Source: Pseudomonas arsenicoxydans
GTDB lineage: Bacteria; Pseudomonadota; Gammaproteobacteria; Pseudomonadales; Pseudomonadaceae
DNA: 64,000 nt
NCBI RefSeq assembly: GCF_006438915.1
Contig: NZ_RCZE01000001.1
Location: 172,325-236,324, forward strand
Reading direction: 5' to 3'
Translations under genes and position numbers: made by a program
The notes under the pieces: generated by a model
Seen by the model: only the letters and a program-made list of their open reading frames with translations
Told to the model about the DNA's origin: nothing
The model's database searches: none
Part shown: in pieces, positions 42,869-52,680 of the stretch
How the letters are laid out: each line of letters starts with the position of its first letter
Position numbering within the stretch: position 1 is the stretch's first letter

Positions 42869-43732
42869 CTACGCCGGGGCCATTTCCTGCGCCAACCCGA
42901 GAAACGCCGCCGGCAGCCGTGCGCCCTTCCGTTCCTTGAGGCAATACAGATATTCGGGAATCTGCGGCGCATTCTCGATGGTCAGCACCCGCAGTTGCGG
43001 ATCATGCGGCACTTCCTGCCGGGCAATGATGCTGATGCCGATGTTGCGCAGCACCGCCTCGCGAATTGACTCGCGGCTGCCTATTTCCAGCAACGGCCCG
43101 AAGCTCACCCCGGCGCTGCCCAGCAACTCTTCGGTCAAGCGCCGAGTGGTCGAGCCCGATTCACGCATCAACAACGTATGCCCGGCCAATGCGCTGAGCG
43201 GAACATGGTCATGAGCCGCCAGCGGATGATTGCGATGCACCGCCAACACCAGTGGATCGCTGCCAAGCACGCGGCGAATCAGCCGCGCATCGTCAAGTAA
43301 TTGCGATGACGCCGCGACATCCACCCGGTAATCCTCCAGCGCTTCGAGCACTTGCTGGGAGTTGCCGATTTCCACCGACACCTCCACCTGCGGCAAGCGC
43401 TCGCGAAAGGTCTTCACCAGATCAAGGATGTAATACGGCGCTGTGGCCGCGATGCGCAATGTGCCTTGCACCTGCCCGCTGTTGCGCAGGAAAAACTCGA
43501 TGTCGGCTTCCTGTTGCAACAACGCCTTGACCATCGGCAACAGCCGCGCGCCTTCATCACTGACGCTGAGCCGGCGGCCGCCACGGTAGAACAGCTCAAC
43601 CGAGTACTGGCTTTCCAGATTGCGGATCTGCGTCGTCACCGTGGGCTGACTCAGGCCGAGCTTCTTCGCCGCCAGGGTAATGCTGCCCAGGCGGGCCACC
43701 ATGTAAAACGCCTTCAGCTCGGCACTCAGCAC
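42869..43732 (-). CDS. LysR-type regulator, aminoethylphosphonate-catabolism type
   Basis: A 287-residue LysR regulator with N-terminal winged helix-turn-helix (LGSITLAAKKLGLSQPTVTTQIRNLE, about residues 15-40) and a periplasmic-binding-protein-like effector domain. The start MLSAELKAFYMVARLGSIT and the position next to phosphonate transport genes match the LysR type associated with aminoethylphosphonate catabolism. The start codon is a GTG at 43732. It probably activates the transporter/FAD/PhnZ genes in response to the substrate. No clear T-N11-A box was singled out in the REP-filled gap. Confidence 0.88.
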   Translation of the reverse strand: MLSAELKAFYMVARLGSITLAAKKLGLSQPTVTTQIRNLESQYSVELFYRGGRRLSVSDEGARLLPMVKALLQQEADIEFFLRNSGQVQGTLRIAATAPYYILDLVKTFRERLPQVEVSVEIGNSQQVLEALEDYRVDVAASSQLLDDARLIRRVLGSDPLVLAVHRNHPLAAHDHVPLSALAGHTLLMRESGSTTRRLTEELLGSAGVSFGPLLEIGSRESIREAVLRNIGISIIARQEVPHDPQLRVLTIENAPQIPEYLYCLKERKGARLPAAFLGLAQEMAPA

Positions 43733-43748
43733 ACCCGCTCCTCATCAC

Positions 43749-46028
43749 TTATTTGCGCAACAGGCGCAAACCATTGAACACCACCAACAGACTCACGCCC
43801 ATGTCGGCGAACACCGCCATCCACATGGTGGCGATCCCGGCGAAGGTTACCCCAAGAAAGATCGCCTTGATCACCAAAGCGAGGGCGATGTTCTGTTTGA
43901 GGATGCTGGAGGTCTGGCGCGACAAGCGGATGAACGCCGGAATCTTGCGCAGATCGTCGTCCATCAAAGCGACATCGGCGGTTTCGATAGCGGTATCGGT
44001 ACCGGCCGCCGCCATGGCAAACCCGATCTCGGCCCGGGCCAGTGCCGGTGCGTCGTTGATGCCGTCGCCGACCATACCGACGTTATGCCCCTGTGCATAA
44101 AGGGCTTCGATGGCTTGCAGCTTGTCGGTCGGCAACAGGTCACCCTTGGCCTCGTCGATGCCGACTTGTGCGGCAATCGCCTGAGCGGTGTGGACGTTGT
44201 CGCCGGTGAGCATCAGGGTTTTGATCCCCAACGCGTGCAGTTGCTGGATTGCTTCGCGGCTGGATTCCTTGACCGTGTCCGCCACGGCGAACAGCGCCAA
44301 CGGGCCAGATTTATCGAGCAGCAGCACCACCGACTTGCCCTGTTTTTCCAGCGCGAACAGCTTCTCTTCCAGCGCTGGCGAGCAGAGGTTCAGCTCTTCC
44401 ACCAGACGATGGTTGCCCAAGTGGTAGGTCTGACCATTGATCTCGCCGCGTACACCGCGACCGGCCAGCGCTTCGAAGTTATCCACAATCAGCGGTGCGA
44501 ACTGTTTATCCACAGCCGCGTTGGCGATGGCCAGCGACACCGGGTGATCCGAGCGACCGGCCAGCGCTGCGGCAATCGCCGGGGCGGATTCGTCAGCCAT
44601 CGGGTCAAGCGACAGGTAATCGGTCTGCACCGGTTTGCCGTGAGTAATCGTGCCGGTCTTGTCCAGCGCCAGGTAATCGAGCTTGTAACCGCCCTCCAGA
44701 TAGACGCCGCCCTTGACCAGAATCCCTTTGCGCGCCGCTGCCGCGAGGCCGCTGACGATGGTCACCGGGGTAGAAATCACCAGTGCACACGGGCACGCGA
44801 CCACCAGCAACACCAGCGCCCGGTAGATCCAGTCAAACCAGACTGCGCCCATGAACAGCGGCGGAATCACTGCCACCGCGAGGGCCAGGATAAACACTGC
44901 CGGCGTATAGATTTTCGAAAACTGGTCAACGAAACGCTGGGTCGGCGCCCGCGCACCCTGAGCCTGTTCGACGGCGTGGATGATCCGCGCCAACGTCGAA
45001 TTATTGGCTGCGGCGGTTACGGTGTACTCAAGAGAACCGGCCTGATTGATGGTGCCGGCGAACACTTTGTCGCCGACGGTCTTCTCCACCGGCAAGCTTT
45101 CGCCGGTGATCGGCGCCTGATCGATGGTCGAGCTGCCCGAGACCACTTCACCGTCCAGACCAATCCGCTCACCGGGACGTACCCGCACCCGCGCACCGAG
45201 CTCGATGGTTTTGACGTCTTGCTCAGCCCAGCTGCCGTCGGCCAGTTGCACGGTGGCCCGTTCCGGGGTCATTTGCATCAAGCCGCTGATGGCGTTGCGC
45301 GCACGGTCCAGGGATTTGGCTTCGATCAACTCGGCCACGGTAAACAGGAACATCACCATCGCCGCTTCCGGCCACTGCCCGATCAGGATCGCGCCAGTCA
45401 CGGCGATGCTCATCAGCGCGTTGATGTTCAGATTCAGGTTCTTCAGGGCGATCCAGCCCTTTTTGTACGTGGTCAGCCCGCCGCTGAGGATCGAGACCAG
45501 CGCGATGATCGCCACCACCCAGTTGGGAGCGAAATGGGTGAAGTGGATCACTTCGGCGGCGAGCGCACCGACACCGGACAGCGCCAATGGCCACCACGGT
45601 TTTTTCTCGGGAGCCGGCGCCGGCGCTTCGACGCCCTGCTCCAGAGGCTCGGCAACCATGCCCAGCGACTTGATCGCTTCGATAATCGGCGCGGTACTTG
45701 GCAGGTCATGGGTTACGCCCAACACCCGGTTGATCAGGTTGAATTCCAGCTGTTGCACACCCGCGAGCTTGCCGAGTTTGTTCTGGATCAGCGTCTGCTC
45801 GGTCGGACAGTCCATCGCGTCGATGCGGAAACTGCTCAGCCGCGCACCGGCGGTTGGCGTTTCGCTCAACTTGATCAGTGAGGGTGCCGCCGCTTTGGAA
45901 GAACAGCAGGAGTCGCCGTGCCCGCCATGCTCATGTTTCTGCACAGGCTGCAGCTTGTGGCTGTGATCGTGATCGTGATCGTGATCGTGCCCAGCTTCGG
46001 GCTTGTGGGTGTGTCGGGAATCGCTCAT
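43749..46028 (-). CDS. cadA: Zn/Cd/Pb-exporting P1B-type ATPase
   Basis: A 759-residue heavy-metal pump of the inner membrane. The N-terminus has a His/Asp-rich tail (GHDHDHDHDHSHK, then HEHGGHGDSCC) and one metal-binding domain with MDCPTEQ, a single-cysteine variant of CxxC. Core motifs: phosphatase loop TGES, membrane CPC in VVACPCALVIS, phosphorylation site DKTGT, SDHP, and hinge GDGINDAPAL. The start ATG at 46028 was chosen over an upstream extension that crosses the operator. It is divergent from cadR, which should induce it. CPC plus the DCPTE domain indicate Zn2+/Cd2+/Pb2+ rather than Cu+. Confidence 0.95.
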   Translation of the reverse strand: MSDSRHTHKPEAGHDHDHDHDHSHKLQPVQKHEHGGHGDSCCSSKAAAPSLIKLSETPTAGARLSSFRIDAMDCPTEQTLIQNKLGKLAGVQQLEFNLINRVLGVTHDLPSTAPIIEAIKSLGMVAEPLEQGVEAPAPAPEKKPWWPLALSGVGALAAEVIHFTHFAPNWVVAIIALVSILSGGLTTYKKGWIALKNLNLNINALMSIAVTGAILIGQWPEAAMVMFLFTVAELIEAKSLDRARNAISGLMQMTPERATVQLADGSWAEQDVKTIELGARVRVRPGERIGLDGEVVSGSSTIDQAPITGESLPVEKTVGDKVFAGTINQAGSLEYTVTAAANNSTLARIIHAVEQAQGARAPTQRFVDQFSKIYTPAVFILALAVAVIPPLFMGAVWFDWIYRALVLLVVACPCALVISTPVTIVSGLAAAARKGILVKGGVYLEGGYKLDYLALDKTGTITHGKPVQTDYLSLDPMADESAPAIAAALAGRSDHPVSLAIANAAVDKQFAPLIVDNFEALAGRGVRGEINGQTYHLGNHRLVEELNLCSPALEEKLFALEKQGKSVVLLLDKSGPLALFAVADTVKESSREAIQQLHALGIKTLMLTGDNVHTAQAIAAQVGIDEAKGDLLPTDKLQAIEALYAQGHNVGMVGDGINDAPALARAEIGFAMAAAGTDTAIETADVALMDDDLRKIPAFIRLSRQTSSILKQNIALALVIKAIFLGVTFAGIATMWMAVFADMGVSLLVVFNGLRLLRK

Positions 46029-46065
46029 CGGGTCGCGTCCATGAAGGTGCCTGTTGCCAAGTAAA

Positions 46066-46088
46066 GACCCTGTAGCCACTATAGGGTC
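46066..46088. promoter_or_regulatory. CadR operator within the cadA promoter
   Basis: A perfect dyad, GACCCT and AGGGTC, with an 11-bp spacer. On the cadA strand it lies between TTGACC (-35; 46085-46090) and TTTACT (-10), 19 bp apart, the over-long spacing characteristic of MerR-family-activated promoters. Confidence 0.88.
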
Positions 46089-46113
46089 AAGCACCCATTT
46101 GGAGATTGCCGTC

Positions 46114-46563
46114 ATGAAGATCGGAGAACTGGCCAGACTCACCGACTGCGCCGTGGAAACCATCCGCTATTACGAGCGCGAAAACCTGCTGCCGGAACCG
46201 GCCCGCAGCGACGGCAACTACCGCGTCTACACCCAGGCCCACGCCGAACGCCTGACCTTCATCCGCAACTGCCGCACCCTCGACATGACGCTCGAAGAGA
46301 TCCGCAGCCTGTTGGCCTTGCGCGACAGCCCCCAGGACCAGTGTGAAAGCGTGAATGCATTGATCGATGAACACATCCACCACGTCAAGGCGCGGATTGA
46401 TGGGTTATTGGCGTTGCAGACACAACTGCTCGACCTGCGCCAACGCTGTGGCGAAGGGCCGGAGATTGATCAGTGCGCGATTTTGCAGCGGCTGGAAGTG
46501 AGTGGCGGGGTTGTGGCGACGGAAGTTGAGCATTCACATGTCGGGAGAAGCCACGGTCACTAA
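46114..46563 (+). CDS. cadR: MerR-family Cd/Pb/Zn-responsive regulator
   Basis: A 149-residue activator. The N-terminal MerR helix-turn-helix is MKIGELARLTDCAVETIRYYERENLLP, followed by a dimerisation helix and metal-binding loop. Cysteines C77, C112 and C121 match the CadR metal-site arrangement, and the His-rich tail HSHVGRSHGH forms the second site known in CadR proteins. The ATG at 46114 was chosen because the longer frame starts inside the operator. It controls the divergent cadA by untwisting the 19-bp-spaced promoter. Confidence 0.94.
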   Translation: MKIGELARLTDCAVETIRYYERENLLPEPARSDGNYRVYTQAHAERLTFIRNCRTLDMTLEEIRSLLALRDSPQDQCESVNALIDEHIHHVKARIDGLLALQTQLLDLRQRCGEGPEIDQCAILQRLEVSGGVVATEVEHSHVGRSHGH

Positions 46564-46577
46564 ACCACCGAAAATCA

Positions 46578-46671
46578 AATGTGGGAGCGGGCTTGCTCGC
46601 GAAAGCGGTATCCCAGTCGACATTATCGCTGACTGACACGACGCCTTCGCGAGCAAGCCCGCTCCCACATT
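46578..46671. repeat. REP pair (class A)
   Basis: Inverted class A pair in the convergent cadR/thyA gap. Confidence 0.93.
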
Positions 46672-46688
46672 AGGTTTGCGGTGGTTTT

Positions 46689-47660
46689 TTAGACCGCCAT
46701 CGGTGCGGTCATTGCCGCGTGGTGCTGATAGCCTTCCAGCGAGAAATCGCCCGGCTCGATCAGCTCCAGCCACTCCGGCTGATACTCACCCGTCTTGGCA
46801 AACTCCGGCACACGATCACTGATCACCAGTTTCGGCATCGGGAACGGCTCGCGCTTGAGCTGTTCATTCAGCATGTCCAGATGGTTTTCGTAGACGTGGG
46901 CGTCACCGATGAAATAGGTGAACCAGCGCGGCGTATACCCGGTCAAGCGACCGATCAGGCTCAACAGCGCGGCGCCCTCGGTGAGGTTGAACGGCGTGCC
47001 CAGCCCCAGGTCGTTGGAACGGATGTAGAGGGTCAGGGAGATTTCCCTGGTCTCGACATTCGGGTGGAACTGGTACAGCAAGTGGCACGGCGGCAGGGCC
47101 ATTTCATCGAGCTGGGCCACGTTCCAGCCGTGGAACAGGATGCGGCGGCTGCCCGGGTCCTTGATGATGGTATCGACGCACTGGCGGATCTGATCGATCG
47201 CCTTGTATAGCACCACGTAGGCCTGACCGTCTTCTTCGCCTTCCGCGATCTGGCGATAGCCTTGGCTCAGCGTCTGCTCGATAGCGGCCTGGTTGCTGAC
47301 CGGGATCTGCTTGTACGCTGGCCATTTACGCCATTGCACGCCGTAAATCTCGCCTAGGTCGTCTTCGCCCTGGCGGAACGGGTTGGCCAGCCACTGCGCG
47401 TTTTCGTTGGCGTTCTGGTCCCAGACCTTGCAGCCCAGTGCACGGAATTCGGCGGCGTTGTTTACCCCACGCAGGAAACCGCACATCTCGCCGATGGCGG
47501 ATTTGAAGGCCATCTTGCGCGTGGTGATCGCCGGGAACCCTTCTTTCAGGTCATACCGCAGCATCGCGCCCGGAAAACTGATGGTGTTCACGCCCGTGCG
47601 GTTGGCTTGCTTGGTGCCGTTCTTGATGACGTGGGCGACCAGTTCGAGATATTGCTTCAT
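46689..47660 (-). CDS. thyA: thymidylate synthase
   Basis: Makes dTMP from dUMP and methylene-tetrahydrofolate. The 323-residue protein carries the catalytic cysteine C192 in [25 protein letters not shown], and the N-terminal [11 protein letters not shown]. It is about 60 residues longer than the E. coli enzyme, because the small domain (about residues 80-160) is extended, as in many bacterial ThyA. It follows lgt on the same strand by 50 bp, a conserved lgt-thyA order. Confidence 0.97.
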   Translation of the reverse strand: MKQYLELVAHVIKNGTKQANRTGVNTISFPGAMLRYDLKEGFPAITTRKMAFKSAIGEMCGFLRGVNNAAEFRALGCKVWDQNANENAQWLANPFRQGEDDLGEIYGVQWRKWPAYKQIPVSNQAAIEQTLSQGYRQIAEGEEDGQAYVVLYKAIDQIRQCVDTIIKDPGSRRILFHGWNVAQLDEMALPPCHLLYQFHPNVETREISLTLYIRSNDLGLGTPFNLTEGAALLSLIGRLTGYTPRWFTYFIGDAHVYENHLDMLNEQLKREPFPMPKLVISDRVPEFAKTGEYQPEWLELIEPGDFSLEGYQHHAAMTAPMAV

Positions 47661-47710
47661 GAATTACCTGTGTCCTTGAACCCGGAGGCCGTCGCCCCCG
47701 GGATTCGAAT

Positions 47711-48523
47711 TTATACGGCTGCCGCTGGGGTCGCCGGGGCGCGGTGATACGCCAGCCAGATCAGGAACAGACCGCCGACGATCATCGGCACGCAGAGCAC
47801 TTGCCCCATGGTCAGCCAGTTCCAGGCCAGATAGCCCAGTTGCGCGTCCGGCACGCGGACGAATTCGACGATGAAGCGGAAGATGCCGTAGAACAGCGCG
47901 AACATCCCGGATACCGCCATGGTCGGCCGCGGCTTGCGCGAGAACAGCCACAGGATCAGGAACAGCGCGACGCCTTCCAGCGCGAACTGATACAGCTGCG
48001 ACGGGTGACGCGGCAACTGCGACGGATCGCTGAACGGCGGGAAGATCATCGCCCATGGCACGTCGGTCGGCTTGCCCCACAACTCGGCGTTGATGAAGTT
48101 GCCGATACGCCCGGCACCCAGGCCAATCGGCACCATCGGCGCGACGAAGTCCATCAGCTGGAAGAACGACTTGTTGTTCTTTTTCCCGAACCACAGCGCC
48201 GCGAGCATCACGCCGATGAAACCGCCGTGGAACGACATGCCGCCCTTCCACACTTCGAAAATCAGCGTCGGGTTGGCGAGGTAGGCGTGCAGATCGTAAA
48301 ACAGCACATAACCCAAACGGCCGCCGACAATGACGCCCATCGACATCCAGAAGACCATGTCGGAGAGTTTCTCCTTGGTCCAGGTCGGGTCGAACCGGTT
48401 CAGCCGGCGGGACGCCAGCAGCCAGGCGCCGCCAATGCCGATCAGGTACATCAAGCCGTACCAGTGGATTTTCAGCGGACCGATGGCCAGGGCCACCGGG
48501 TCGATCTGCGGGTAAGGCAGCAT
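47711..48523 (-). CDS. lgt: prolipoprotein diacylglyceryl transferase
   Basis: Adds diacylglycerol to the lipobox cysteine of prolipoproteins at the inner membrane. The 270-residue protein has seven predicted helices, the start [23 protein letters not shown], the HGGFIG motif (segment [14 protein letters not shown]), and the Lgt signature [18 protein letters not shown] good ribosome-binding site (GAGGAG) precedes the ATG at 48523. Confidence 0.97.
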   Translation of the reverse strand: MLPYPQIDPVALAIGPLKIHWYGLMYLIGIGGAWLLASRRLNRFDPTWTKEKLSDMVFWMSMGVIVGGRLGYVLFYDLHAYLANPTLIFEVWKGGMSFHGGFIGVMLAALWFGKKNNKSFFQLMDFVAPMVPIGLGAGRIGNFINAELWGKPTDVPWAMIFPPFSDPSQLPRHPSQLYQFALEGVALFLILWLFSRKPRPTMAVSGMFALFYGIFRFIVEFVRVPDAQLGYLAWNWLTMGQVLCVPMIVGGLFLIWLAYHRAPATPAAAV

Positions 48524-48603
48524 TGCGACTCCTCGTTAGAGTTGAAACCAGAATTCCCGGGCGACGCTGCCACCTCAGGATTAAGCCAGGATTGCGACGC
48601 GTG

Positions 48604-49386
48604 TCAGAGCAGAAAGCTCAGGCCAACGCAGAACAGCAAAGCGGCAAACAGTCTTTTCAGCAACTTCGGCGACAGCTTGTGGGCCAGTCGCGCGCCGATA
48701 CGGGCGAACACCATGCTGGTCAGGGCAATCCCCAGCAGCGCCGGCAAATAGATAAAACCGAGACTATGGGCCGGCAGCAACGGATCGTGCCAGCCCAGAA
48801 TCATGAAACTTAATGCACTGGCCAAGGCAATCGGCAGACCGCAGGCCGATGAAGTGGCCACGGCTTGCTGCATCGGCACACTGCGCCAGGTCAGGAACGG
48901 CACGGTCAAGGAGCCGCCACCAATCCCGAAAATCGCCGAAGCCCAACCAATCACACTACCGGCCAGGGTCAGACCGAGTTTGCCCGGCACCGTTCGGCTG
49001 GCCTTGGGTTTGACCTCCAGCGCCAATTGCGCGGCGATGACCAGGGCGAACACACCGATGATCTTCTGCAAATTCGGGCCGGAGATCGCTTCGGCAGTCA
49101 GCGCCCCGAAACCGGCACCCATCAGAATGCCGACGGTCATCCACACGAAAATCGGCCAACGCACCGCGCCACGGCGATGGTGTTCGCGTACGGCGTTGAC
49201 CGAGGTAAAGATAATCGTCGCCAGGGACGTACCGACCGCCAGATGGGTCAGGATCGATGCGTCAAAGCCCTGCAAGGTGAAACTGAAGACCAACACGGGG
49301 ACGATGATGATCCCGCCGCCGACCCCGAACAGCCCGGCCAGCACGCCTGCGCAGGCGCCGAGCGCCAGGTAAAGCAGAAATTCCAT
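48604..49386 (-). CDS. TauE/SafE-family sulfite/anion permease
   Basis: A 260-residue membrane protein with about eight helices and the duplicated glycine-rich signature of TauE/SafE proteins (GACAGVLAGLFGVGGGIIIVP near residue 10 and WASAIFGIGGGSLTVPFL in the second half). The start is the ATG at 49386. It lies upstream of lgt by 80 bp on the same strand, a conserved pairing. Substrate (sulfite, sulfoacetate or other anion) is not determinable. Confidence 0.9.
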   Translation of the reverse strand: MEFLLYLALGACAGVLAGLFGVGGGIIIVPVLVFSFTLQGFDASILTHLAVGTSLATIIFTSVNAVREHHRRGAVRWPIFVWMTVGILMGAGFGALTAEAISGPNLQKIIGVFALVIAAQLALEVKPKASRTVPGKLGLTLAGSVIGWASAIFGIGGGSLTVPFLTWRSVPMQQAVATSSACGLPIALASALSFMILGWHDPLLPAHSLGFIYLPALLGIALTSMVFARIGARLAHKLSPKLLKRLFAALLFCVGLSFLL

Positions 49387-49510
49387 GGATGCATCCCCGA
49401 AGAAGTGGGGCATGGTAACGGATGGAGGGGTCAACGCTCCACTGCGCGAGGCGATGGAACGACGGGCGAGGACTGCGTAGAGTGAGCAAAAAACACACAA
49501 GGACCACCTT

Positions 49511-50257
49511 ATGTGCCTGATTGTCTTCGCCTGGCGGCCCGGCCACGCCCAGCCGCTGATCGTGGCGGCCAACCGCGACGAATTCTATGCCCGCCCGAGC
49601 CTGCCCCTGGCGCAATGGCCCGAAGCGCCCAACGTTTATGCCGGCCGAGACCTGGAAGCCGGCGGCACCTGGCTGGGTCTTGGCGCCAATGGGCGCTTTG
49701 CGGCACTGACCAATATTCGTGATCCGCATCAGCCGCCATCGCGAAAATCGCGCGGTGAACTGGTGGCGGGGTTTCTGTTGGGTGACCGCTCGATTGATGA
49801 CTATTTGAGCGATGTTGTCCGACGTTCCATCGAATATGCCGGGTTTAATCTGCTGATGGGCAATGCCAACGAGCTGTGGCACTTCAATGCGCGGGAGTCT
49901 GAGGCGGTGATGCTGCCCCCGGGTGTTTACGGACTGTCGAACGCCGGGCTCGATACGCCATGGCCGAAATTGCTCAAGGCGCGGGCGGCGCTGGAAGCAG
50001 TGTTGGAGGACCCGCAGCCGCAGGCTTTATTGGCGTTATTGGGGGATTCGCAGACGGCACCGTTTGTTGATCTGCCGGATACCGGGGTCGGGTTGGCGAC
50101 CGAGACGTTGTTGTCGAGTGTGTTTATTGCCAGCCAGAGTTACGGGACGCGGGCGAGTACGGCGTTGATTGTTCAGGCGGATGGGACGCGGCATATGGTC
50201 GAAAGGAGTTTCGGGCCGTATGGCGGGCATCTGGGGGAAGTGGAGATCAGGCTTTAG
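49511..50257 (+). CDS. NRDE (TANGO2-like) family protein
   Basis: A 248-residue protein starting MCLIVFAWRPGHAQPLIVAANRDEFYARP, where Cys2 and the NRDE motif define the family (transport and Golgi organisation 2 homologues). Later family segments are GGTWLGLGANGRFAALTNIRDP and YGTRASTALIV. An N-terminal nucleophile hydrolase fold is suspected because Cys would be exposed after Met removal. Biochemical role is not established; a heme-handling link has been proposed for relatives. Confidence 0.88.
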   Translation: MCLIVFAWRPGHAQPLIVAANRDEFYARPSLPLAQWPEAPNVYAGRDLEAGGTWLGLGANGRFAALTNIRDPHQPPSRKSRGELVAGFLLGDRSIDDYLSDVVRRSIEYAGFNLLMGNANELWHFNARESEAVMLPPGVYGLSNAGLDTPWPKLLKARAALEAVLEDPQPQALLALLGDSQTAPFVDLPDTGVGLATETLLSSVFIASQSYGTRASTALIVQADGTRHMVERSFGPYGGHLGEVEIRL

Positions 50258-50280
50258 TTGTGTGTTGTCTGGACTGGCCT

Positions 50281-50366
50281 CTTCGCGAGCAAGCCCGCTC
50301 CCACATTTAACCGATTTCTCCCAGAAGAATGCGGTCGAAAGTGGGAGCGGGCTTGCTCGCGAAGGG
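50281..50366. repeat. REP pair (class A)
   Basis: Inverted class A pair, tail to tail, in the convergent NRDE/ptsP gap. Confidence 0.92.
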
Positions 50367-50378
50367 TCCGCAACAGGT

Positions 50379-52658
50379 TTAGAGGGTCTTGACCGAAGCC
50401 GGATTGATCATCTTCGCCAACCCAAGGTTTTTCAGCGCCAGTTGCAGCGAGCTGTGGATAACTTGCGGGTTGTCGATGGTCATCAGTTCCGCGAGCAACT
50501 CCTTGGCCTTGCTCAGGTTGATCTGACGCAGCATCCATTTCACTTTCGGCAAGTTGGTGGCGTTCATCGACAGGCTGTCGAAGCCCATTGCCATCAACAG
50601 CACCGCAGCAGCCGGGTCACCGGCCATCTCGCCGCAGATACTCACCGGCTTGCCTTCGGCATGGGCATCACGCACGACGTTCTGCAACGCCTGAAGCACC
50701 GCCGGGTGCAGGTAGTCGTAAAGGTCGGCCACCCGCGGGTTGTTGCGGTCCACGGCCAGCAGGTACTGGGTCAGGTCGTTGGAGCCGACCGACAGGAAGT
50801 CCACTTGCCGCGCCAGTTCCTTGGTCTGATACACCGCCGCCGGAATCTCGATCATCACGCCAATCGGCGGCATCGGCACGTCGGTGCCTTCGTCGCGGAC
50901 TTCGCCCCAGGCGCGGTGAATCAGGTGCAGGGCTTCTTCGAGTTCGTGGGTGCCGGAGATCATCGGCAGCAGGATCCGCAGGTTGTTCAAGCCTTCACTG
51001 GCCTTGAGCATGGCGCGGGTCTGCACCAGGAAGATTTCCGGATGATCAAGCGTGACGCGAATCCCGCGCCAGCCGAGGAACGGGTTGTCTTCCTTGATCG
51101 GGAAGTACGACAACGCCTTGTCGCCGCCGATGTCCAGGCTGCGCATGGTGACCGGTTGCGGATGGAACGCGGCGAGCTGCTCGCGGTAGATCGCCAGCTG
51201 CTCCTTTTCGCTTGGAAACCGCTGGTTGATCATGAACGGCACTTCGGTGCGGTACAGACCCACGCCTTCGGCGCCACGCTTCTGCGCCCGCGCCACGTCC
51301 GCCAGCAGGCCGGTGTTGACCCACAGCGGCATGCGATGACCATCGAGGGTCACGCACGGCAAGTCGCGCAGGGTGTCGAGACCGAGCGCCAGTTGTTTCT
51401 CTTCTTCCACCACCTCGGCGAATTGCTTGCGCAACACTTCGCTGGGGTTGGTATAGACCTCGCCGCGGGTGCCATCGACGATCAATTCGATGCCGTCGAC
51501 CTTGGCGTACGGCAGGTCGACCAGCCCCATCACCGTCGGGATGCCCATCGCACGGGCGAGGATCGCGACGTGGGAGTTACCCGAGCCGAGGACCGATACC
51601 AGGCCGACCAGCGTGCCTTCCGGCACCTCGCCGAGCATCGCCGGCGTCAGCTCTTCGCTGACCAGAATGGTTTTTTCCGGGTAAACCAGATTCTGCTGAC
51701 GCTCTTCCTGCAGGTACGCCAGCAAGCGGCGGCCAAGGTCCTTGACGTCCGAGGCGCGCTCACGCAGGTAGGCGTCGTCCATCAATTCGAAACGGTTGAC
51801 GTGCTCAGTGACCACTTGGCGCAACGCACCCTGGGCCCACTGGCCGGTCCTGATCACGGTGGTGACTTCGTTGCCCAGCGCGGCATCGTCGAGCATCATC
51901 AAATAGACGTCGAACAAGGCCCGCTCTTCGGGACGCAGCTGCGAAGCCAATTTGGCCGACAACGCGCGCATGTCGGCGCGCACACCTTCGATGGCGGTTT
52001 TGAACAACCCCAGTTCGGCGTCGATATCGACGATGGTCTTGTCCGGCACCACGTCCAGATCAGCCGGTGGCAGCATGACCACCGCCGTACCGACCGCCGC
52101 ACCCGGCGAACCCGGCACGCCGACGAACTTGGCTTCCTGGATGCCTTTGCCCTGACGGCCCAAGCCGCGAATCGAACCGGTGGCCTCGGCGTGGGCGATT
52201 ACGCCGGCAAGCTGCGCGCTCATGGTCACGAGGAAGGCTTCTTCACCTTCATCGAACTGGCGGCGTTCTTTTTGCTGAATGACCAACACGCCGACGACGC
52301 GGCGGTGGTGAATGATCGGCGCCCCGAGGAAGGAGGCGTAGCGCTCTTCACCAGTCTCGGCGAAGTAGCGGTAGCGCGGGTGATCCGCAGCGTTTTCGAG
52401 GTTCAGCGGTTCTTCACGCGTGCCGACCAGGCCGACCAGACCTTCGTTGGGCGCCATGCTGACTTTGCCGATCGAGCGCTTGTTCAAGCCCTCGGTGGCC
52501 ATCAGCACGAAGCGGTTGCTCTCGGGGTCAAGCAGATAGACCGAGCAGACCTGGCTGCCCATGGCCTCTTTGACGCGCAATACAATAATGCCCAACGCCG
52601 CCTTGAGATCCTTGGCGGAGTTAACTTCCTGGACGATCTTGCGCAGCGTATTGAGCAT
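50379..52658 (-). CDS. ptsP: nitrogen-PTS enzyme I (PtsP)
   Basis: Phosphoenolpyruvate-protein phosphotransferase that starts the nitrogen-related PTS relay (PtsP-PtsO-PtsN). The 759-residue protein has an N-terminal GAF sensor domain (about residues 15-155), the phosphohistidine domain with H363 in GSGNSHVAILARAMG, and a PEP-binding TIM barrel with the C-terminal SVGSNDLTQYLLAVDRNN and SICGEMAGDP catalytic segment. rppH lies 22 bp upstream on the same strand, the common rppH-ptsP operon. Confidence 0.96.
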   Translation of the reverse strand: MLNTLRKIVQEVNSAKDLKAALGIIVLRVKEAMGSQVCSVYLLDPESNRFVLMATEGLNKRSIGKVSMAPNEGLVGLVGTREEPLNLENAADHPRYRYFAETGEERYASFLGAPIIHHRRVVGVLVIQQKERRQFDEGEEAFLVTMSAQLAGVIAHAEATGSIRGLGRQGKGIQEAKFVGVPGSPGAAVGTAVVMLPPADLDVVPDKTIVDIDAELGLFKTAIEGVRADMRALSAKLASQLRPEERALFDVYLMMLDDAALGNEVTTVIRTGQWAQGALRQVVTEHVNRFELMDDAYLRERASDVKDLGRRLLAYLQEERQQNLVYPEKTILVSEELTPAMLGEVPEGTLVGLVSVLGSGNSHVAILARAMGIPTVMGLVDLPYAKVDGIELIVDGTRGEVYTNPSEVLRKQFAEVVEEEKQLALGLDTLRDLPCVTLDGHRMPLWVNTGLLADVARAQKRGAEGVGLYRTEVPFMINQRFPSEKEQLAIYREQLAAFHPQPVTMRSLDIGGDKALSYFPIKEDNPFLGWRGIRVTLDHPEIFLVQTRAMLKASEGLNNLRILLPMISGTHELEEALHLIHRAWGEVRDEGTDVPMPPIGVMIEIPAAVYQTKELARQVDFLSVGSNDLTQYLLAVDRNNPRVADLYDYLHPAVLQALQNVVRDAHAEGKPVSICGEMAGDPAAAVLLMAMGFDSLSMNATNLPKVKWMLRQINLSKAKELLAELMTIDNPQVIHSSLQLALKNLGLAKMINPASVKTL

Positions 52659-52680
52659 GGCTCGGGGTCGAACTCCGTCG

